A DNA stretch of 64,000 nt, from contig CM114273.1 in the NCBI GenBank assembly GCA_050084515.1, positions 14,508,001 through 14,572,000 on the forward strand, in the 5' to 3' direction. The stretch is from Blasia pusilla. Its lineage: Eukaryota > Marchantiophyta > Marchantiopsida > Blasiales. How positions within the stretch are numbered: the first letter of the stretch is position 1; the number at the start of each line of letters is the position of its first letter. Shown here piece by piece: positions 59,401 to 64,000 of the stretch. The notes below the pieces were generated by a model. That model saw only the letters and a program-made list of their open reading frames with translations. It was not told the origin of the DNA and did not search any database. The translations under genes and the position numbers were made by a program.

Positions 59401-62400
59401 AAGGTAGCTGACATTGTGTTAGACATTGATGATTCAGTTGTGGTACGGCAGCGAGCAGCAGAGTGTCTGGCAATAATGTGTGCTGACAAAAGGAAGGGAC
59501 AGGAAGTTTCCAAATTATTGGACAAACTCATTCCAGAGAATGCTAAAGGATACGGAGCTTGGAATATTCCCTTGGGCAACATACGAGATGAGATCATCGA
59601 TTCAAAGACTCTGAAGCACTTCTTGCAGTATCGTTTTCCTTGCAAATGGTGGACACTGGACACTCCAGAAGGCACCGTGGTGACAGAAACCGATCCAACT
59701 GGCCCTATCACTGTGGTAGATGCATCGGTCACATTTCCAAAAGCAAAACTTGCTGACTTCAATGATGAAGCCGAAGGAGTTTTCAGAAGAAGTGTGGCAG
59801 CTATGGCTCATGCTGAGGTGCGAGATGTGCACATTCTGAGGAAGCGTGCAGGCAGTGTTATGGTCGATTTTCAAGTCTTCTTCCAACGAAGCAGGCACGA
59901 ATCAGGGAGGGGTAACCATCGGGAACCTGAAGTGGAAGCTCGAGCTTTCAAAGAGAAGCTAGAAGCTGGGGGAAAAGATTTATTTGGGACTCGATTCTTT
60001 GAGGAGATGGGAATACCCAAGGTGACTTCAATTGCTATCAAGCACATTCCAGCAAAGACTCCATTCAAAGCTGACAAGAATCTTTTCGACACAGAAAAGG
60101 GAGCAACACTACCAACTGTCCAGATTGTGTACATGGCCGGTGGTCAGCCCCCATCTTTAACCAAGAACGGGTCAGACAAGGATGTCAACGTCATATATGT
60201 GCAAGGAAATCAGACCTCAGAGCAGCTGCTTCGGGCTTCTGGCATAGATCTCGGAGACCAACACAATTTTTTTGGGCCCCAACAACCTCAGATAGTATAC
60301 CAGATGCCTCCAGTGAGCATGGGCGGTATCCAACCACAGGTCATCTATCAAGCCCCACCATCTACCATTCCTCTCAATCAAACTCAAGTCTTAGGTCAAG
60401 GTTTGCCGGTGGGTATCCCATCCTCATTAGGCATGCCTCCTGTAATTTATCAAATGGCTCCAGGAGACACAATGCGTAACATGGCTGTTAATGGATTTCC
60501 CGCTCAAATGCCGCTTGTAGATTCCTTGCCTTTTGCACAAGCTGCACACACTGACTCAACCACACGACCTACATTTACACCGCTTCCATACGCAATGCCA
60601 CCTCAAAGCCCCCCTCCTCCTCTTGCCTCTGTTTCCTTGAACTCGAGCTCTTATGTGCCTGCTCCTTCCCCATCACCTCCTGTGGTTGGTGCTCCACGGC
60701 CACCTCCACCACCTGTCCCTCCACCTCCACCTCCACCTCCACCTGGGGTTGGTCGAGGTCCCCCACCTCCCCCTCCACCCCCACCTCCATCTCCTCCTAG
60801 TGGACTTGGTCGAGCTCCTCCACCTCCCCCCCCACCTCCTGGTGGACTAGGAAGGATTCCTCCGCCTCCACCACCTCCCTCAGGTGGTCGCGGTCCTCCA
60901 CCCCCTCCACCTCCTCCAGGTGGGCTGAGTCGTGGTCCTCCCCCACCTCCTCCTCCTCCTAGAGCTCCATCTACAGGAATTGCTCCAAAGCTACCAGCAC
61001 CCCCTCCATCGCCACCACAATCCATAGCTACTTCGGCTACAACAAGTCCTCCCAAACCTGCAGATGAACCAAAGCCATCTGCCGCACCTGAAACTCCTGC
61101 AGATGTTTCTGGTAAGTAGTCTTAGTAAATTATCTTCCAGTCCATGGTTTTTAGGAGTAGTCAATGCTGGTTAATCACCTTGACGTTGCACAGTACAGAA
61201 TGACTACGGAAACATTATTCCAGCAGACGAATTTTTAGTCTAGGTTTTCAACACTACTACCAGTGTGTATTCCTCTCTGACATGGGTTCTTCCCGTTGTT
61301 TTCAGGGGTCATCATGGTGAAATCCGAAGAAGGAAAGTAAGTTGTGGCTCCCTTTTTTAACGCTTTAATAAATCCACAAGACTTCAAGCCGAGTCTTTGA
61401 TTCCAGATCTGATGTTTTTGTCGACATTTTGAGTGTAAACTGACATGGAAATGCCCGTTCATTGGACAGCATGGTTCCCTTATCAAAAGGTGTTGATTTG
61501 GTACTTGAAGGAGCTGATATCATAGAAACAAACAGAAAAGAGGCAAAAGTTAATTTTCTTGAAGCATTTGAGGAAGGTGAGTCTTACAGTATTTTGATGA
61601 CAGTTTTGATTTACAAAACTCACCTTCCATCAATATAGTGCTAGAGCAGTTGTTGAATTCTTTTGTGTGTTGTGCACTTAAAGCCGCAATAGGACCTGGT
61701 TAGTCAACCTAGTCTATTTCCAATATGTGTTGCTCGTCAGCTCAGGAGATGAAGAAAGTTCTTTGTACTTTGGAATGTAATTTCCTATGTCAATCATGCA
61801 GCTGAAGAAGACCTAGCGAGAATGGTTGAAAAGTATCCAAAGCTGATGCAGAAGTTTGCACTGCAACCACAGCTCTGCTATGATTTGATGTTTGTTTGGG
61901 AGGAGCACTGCTTGGATCATCTGCTTCCAGAGGAACTGGTATTTGGAAGAGCACCTACTACTGTTGAACCATTCTCTTGTTGTCCTGCTGCTAAATTGAT
62001 GGTTCAACAAATGTTTTGCAACATGAGTTTCCCCTTTATGAGTACTGGTTCTGAGTACCATAAATGATGTGAGTTATTACTTACTAGTATTTTCTTGGTC
62101 CACCCTCAATCTGCTGCAGGCTAAGAACTTGCGGTCAATTGCTGCATATGATATGGGCAAGCTGGATGATCCTCAACTTGCTGCAAAGGAAGCTGAAAAG
62201 AAGTTCTCACAAATTTTGAAAGTTCGCAGGTCTCTCTTCTAGGAACTCTCTCCTGTCTGTTCCATTGTTTCTGGCCATGCATGTTGAAGCATGTACAAAT
62301 TTTTCAACATAGAAATCAGGCTGATGGGTTTAGTTGAATTTTAAGGAATCTGTCCTTCGTTTAATATAAACATCGTCAGAGTAATTTAAGCATCGTTGTG

Positions 62401-62790
62401 TTGCTATCTAATTATGTGCATCTTACACTTCTGATGGTTCTTGAGGCTCTTTTTGCAGAGAGAAAGAATGGAAGGAGAAGAGTAAGCAGATAAAGGGAGA
62501 TATGTCTGCAGAGCTGGCAAAGGCAGTTGGGGGCAGAAAGGTGGGTGCGTTTTTTCTGTTTGGCCTTCATTCCATGCTAGGACATAGGATTGTAGCTGGG
62601 TAACTTTACCCTTGTATCATATGTAGGAACAAGCCAGTTGCTCGAATATTAGCAAATTCTTATGTAAAAAATTATGTGGATTGCTCCTGCTGTACAGGAG
62701 AAACTGAACGTTGAGAATGCACAAGATGAGTTGAAGACAATGTCAAAGGGCAAGATTCAGAGAAAGAAAAAACCTCAAACTGGTTCATAA
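44456..62790 (+). CDS. RME-8/DNAJC13/GRV2-like endosomal protein lacking a visible J domain, with proline-rich C-terminus
   Basis: Thirty-eight exons join in frame into about 2,969 aa: 44456-44765, 46087-46211, 46351-46608, 46873-46956, 47115-47251, 48023-48245, 48547-48654, 48875-48944, 49014-49180, 49382-49492, 49665-49763, 49931-50011, 50140-50192, 50430-50493, 50649-50804, 50921-50977, 51201-51317, 51465-51576, 51711-51793, 52069-52218, 52603-52779, 52879-53147, 53216-53458, 53873-54041, 54458-54577, 54705-54900, 55148-55254, 55537-55641, 55892-56055, 56460-56624, 56760-56946, 57229-61111, 61306-61336, 61470-61576, 61802-61938, 62120-62229, 62459-62540, 62698-62790. An in-frame stop lies 18 nt before the ATG. 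PH-like repeats fill residues 1-375 (VNPAKKVNF; TLCITKEYFIEKSGDEVIGV). Four IWN-type repeats follow: GLVWNDKKR about 728, EVIWNADMRKR about 1200, ALWIDPVRTELR about 1581, RLVWDEEARLR about 1960, with partner GGLYVKS/GGFFVDQ strands. Proline runs span about 2615-2745. The J-domain HPD is absent. RME-8 acts with Hsc70 on endosomes. Exon 23 may instead start at 53330. Confidence 0.85.
60600..60990 (+). other. Proline-rich tract in the RME-8-like protein
   Basis: Inside the 3.9-kb exon, runs of 5-10 prolines are separated by short Gly-rich linkers such as GVGRG, GLGRA and GGRG in at least six repeats. Such tracts bind profilin, SH3, WW or EVH1 modules. This is unlike RME-8 proteins I know and recalls formin FH1 regions, but no FH2 domain follows. 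Confidence 0.85.
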
Positions 62791-64000
62791 TATTGTATTT
62801 TAGGATTGACCCTCGATCTAGTTTGTATGTTAGTGCGCATTTTTCTAGCTCAATTATTCCATGGTTACCTGTAGATGTGAGTAGAACTAACAGCTTCAAT
62901 AGCACATACCAAGTAGTGGATCATGTTACCACTGTTGGTCAATTACAACCTGCAAAGAGAAATCATACCAGGGTGCAGCTCCGATTTTAATATAAGAATG
63001 TAGTCAACGTGCTGTTCCGTCACTGAAACACAGTAGTGTTTCCTTAGTGTGTACGAAATAGTTAGAAATAGAATTTATTCTTGAGGAACGGCCATTGGAG
63101 TGAAGAAGAGTACCTAAAGAAGAGCTCATTGCAGTAAGCAACATCAAGCGCTACAGTTTGAGTCAGTTCTCCTCTTTTCAGAGATTTTTATGATCTGTAA
63201 ACGGCAAATTTTGACTGGAGATCCCACATTGATGGGGAAAGGATTGTGAGGATAACAGCATTTACAGAGTTGGTATATTCACTCCCAGGTGATAATTTGA
63301 TCCAAGTTCTCACAGCTGGTCTTGGTTGTAGGGTTCCACACAGAGCATGTTCGCTCATGTGTTGTATCTGTTTGGTTGTACACCTGTATAGTAGAGCTGT
63401 TTTCTTGAATGTGAAAACTGGATCTCTGGCATTTATGGCTTATGGTGGTGATGAACTTTTGTTTTTGGCTTTGGTTCTGTGGGACTTCAACTGCTTTTTG
63501 CATGGGAGCTTAACAGTTAATTCGTCAATTACAGCAAAGCAGACATGGTCTGCTTCTCATCATGCAGACCAGTATGATTCTAATTGCTCTTGGTTTGTGG
63601 TATTATCTTTGATGCTGCACAGTATTATATCCAAATTCGACTATACTGGAGCCCTCAACTCATACCCAGCTCATGACTTTTGCACATCTCCATAGCGGAC
63701 CACTTCTCATAAAACTGCCTCAGCTTACCAGCACATGAGGATCTGGTGCTGGGCACCTTTCTCCATTTTTGCTAAGTTTTCTTGTAGGAGGGATGAAAGC
63801 ACTACAGTTGTTGCATGACGAATATAAAATCTCCCCTTGATTCTTGGGCTCTTCTACAATCTTGGGCATTTCGGGATTGTCTTTGGAGTCTAATAATTAG
63901 AAACACAAGTCTTTTACGGTCACATGAGTCTCCAACTCATGTGCCTGCCATCCCACACTTGAGCACTAGGATGAGTACAATCTCTCCACTTGAGTATGTA
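62791..64000. other. 3' flank of the RME-8-like gene
   Basis: No further exon with a recognisable domain was seen. A 149-codon frame at 63246-63695 lacks motifs and lies where a 3' untranslated region is expected. The window ends without another gene. Confidence 0.35.

Noticed and set aside
60651-61055. Minus-strand glycine-rich open frame of 134 codons
   Set aside because: It is the antisense of the proline-codon tract of the RME-8-like gene; repeated CCA/CCT codons read as glycine codons on the other strand.
60600-62790. Formin identity for the large gene
   Set aside because: The proline tract looks like FH1, but the following exons encode a short basic coiled region with no FH2 domain, and upstream repeats match RME-8.
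63246-63695. 149-codon frame after the large gene
   Set aside because: No motif and no homologous feature; probably untranslated or intergenic.

Overview
The window looks like nuclear DNA of a plant, probably a non-seed streptophyte (bryophyte, lycophyte or fern grade, or a streptophyte alga). I cannot name the species. Two large intron-rich plus-strand genes with plant-type GT-AG introns sit in AT-rich intergenic DNA that is heavily invaded by Ty3/gypsy LTR retrotransposons. No rRNA, tRNA or CRISPR was recognised.

Genes. (1) 6348-14050, 13 exons, about 494 aa: a secreted peptidase of family S28, closest in my reading to plant EDA2-like serine peptidases. It has an intact Ser-Asp-His triad and a repeat-filled first intron. 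(2) 44456-62790, 38 exons, about 2,970 aa: a homologue of RME-8/DNAJC13/GRV2, the endosomal clathrin-uncoating and sorting factor. It has PH-like N-terminal repeats and four IWN-type repeats. The J domain that defines the family is not visible, and there is a long proline tract near the C-terminus.

Retrotransposons. At least four copies of one unusual Ty3/gypsy lineage fill 1-5.8 kb, 21.4-33.7 kb and 38.9-41.5 kb. Combining the copies, the inferred order is LTR, long leader, gag, protease, a C5 cytosine-DNA methyltransferase domain (DNMT3-like), reverse transcriptase, RNase H, integrase, PHD finger, LTR. The methyltransferase is visible in three separate copies with motifs I, IV, VI, VIII and IX/X. 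The PHD finger has a complete C4HC3 ligand set. All copies are broken by stops, frameshifts and deletions.

Architecture of 21.4-33.7 kb. An old, decayed element in minus orientation was invaded by a younger element bounded by a 4-bp duplication (CATG). A solo LTR in the opposite orientation then landed in the younger gag. A block of about 4.75 kb (23158 to about 27908), running from inside the younger methyltransferase domain to inside the older element, was later inverted. The two halves of the younger element now face opposite ways, but their breakpoints and flanks match. The element at 1-5.8 kb seems to have had its LTR and leader inverted in a similar way.

The rest is AT-rich DNA with small foldbacks, tandem repeats and GC-rich islands, plus a 70-bp insertion flanked by 11-bp repeats that copies a sequence 19.7 kb away.
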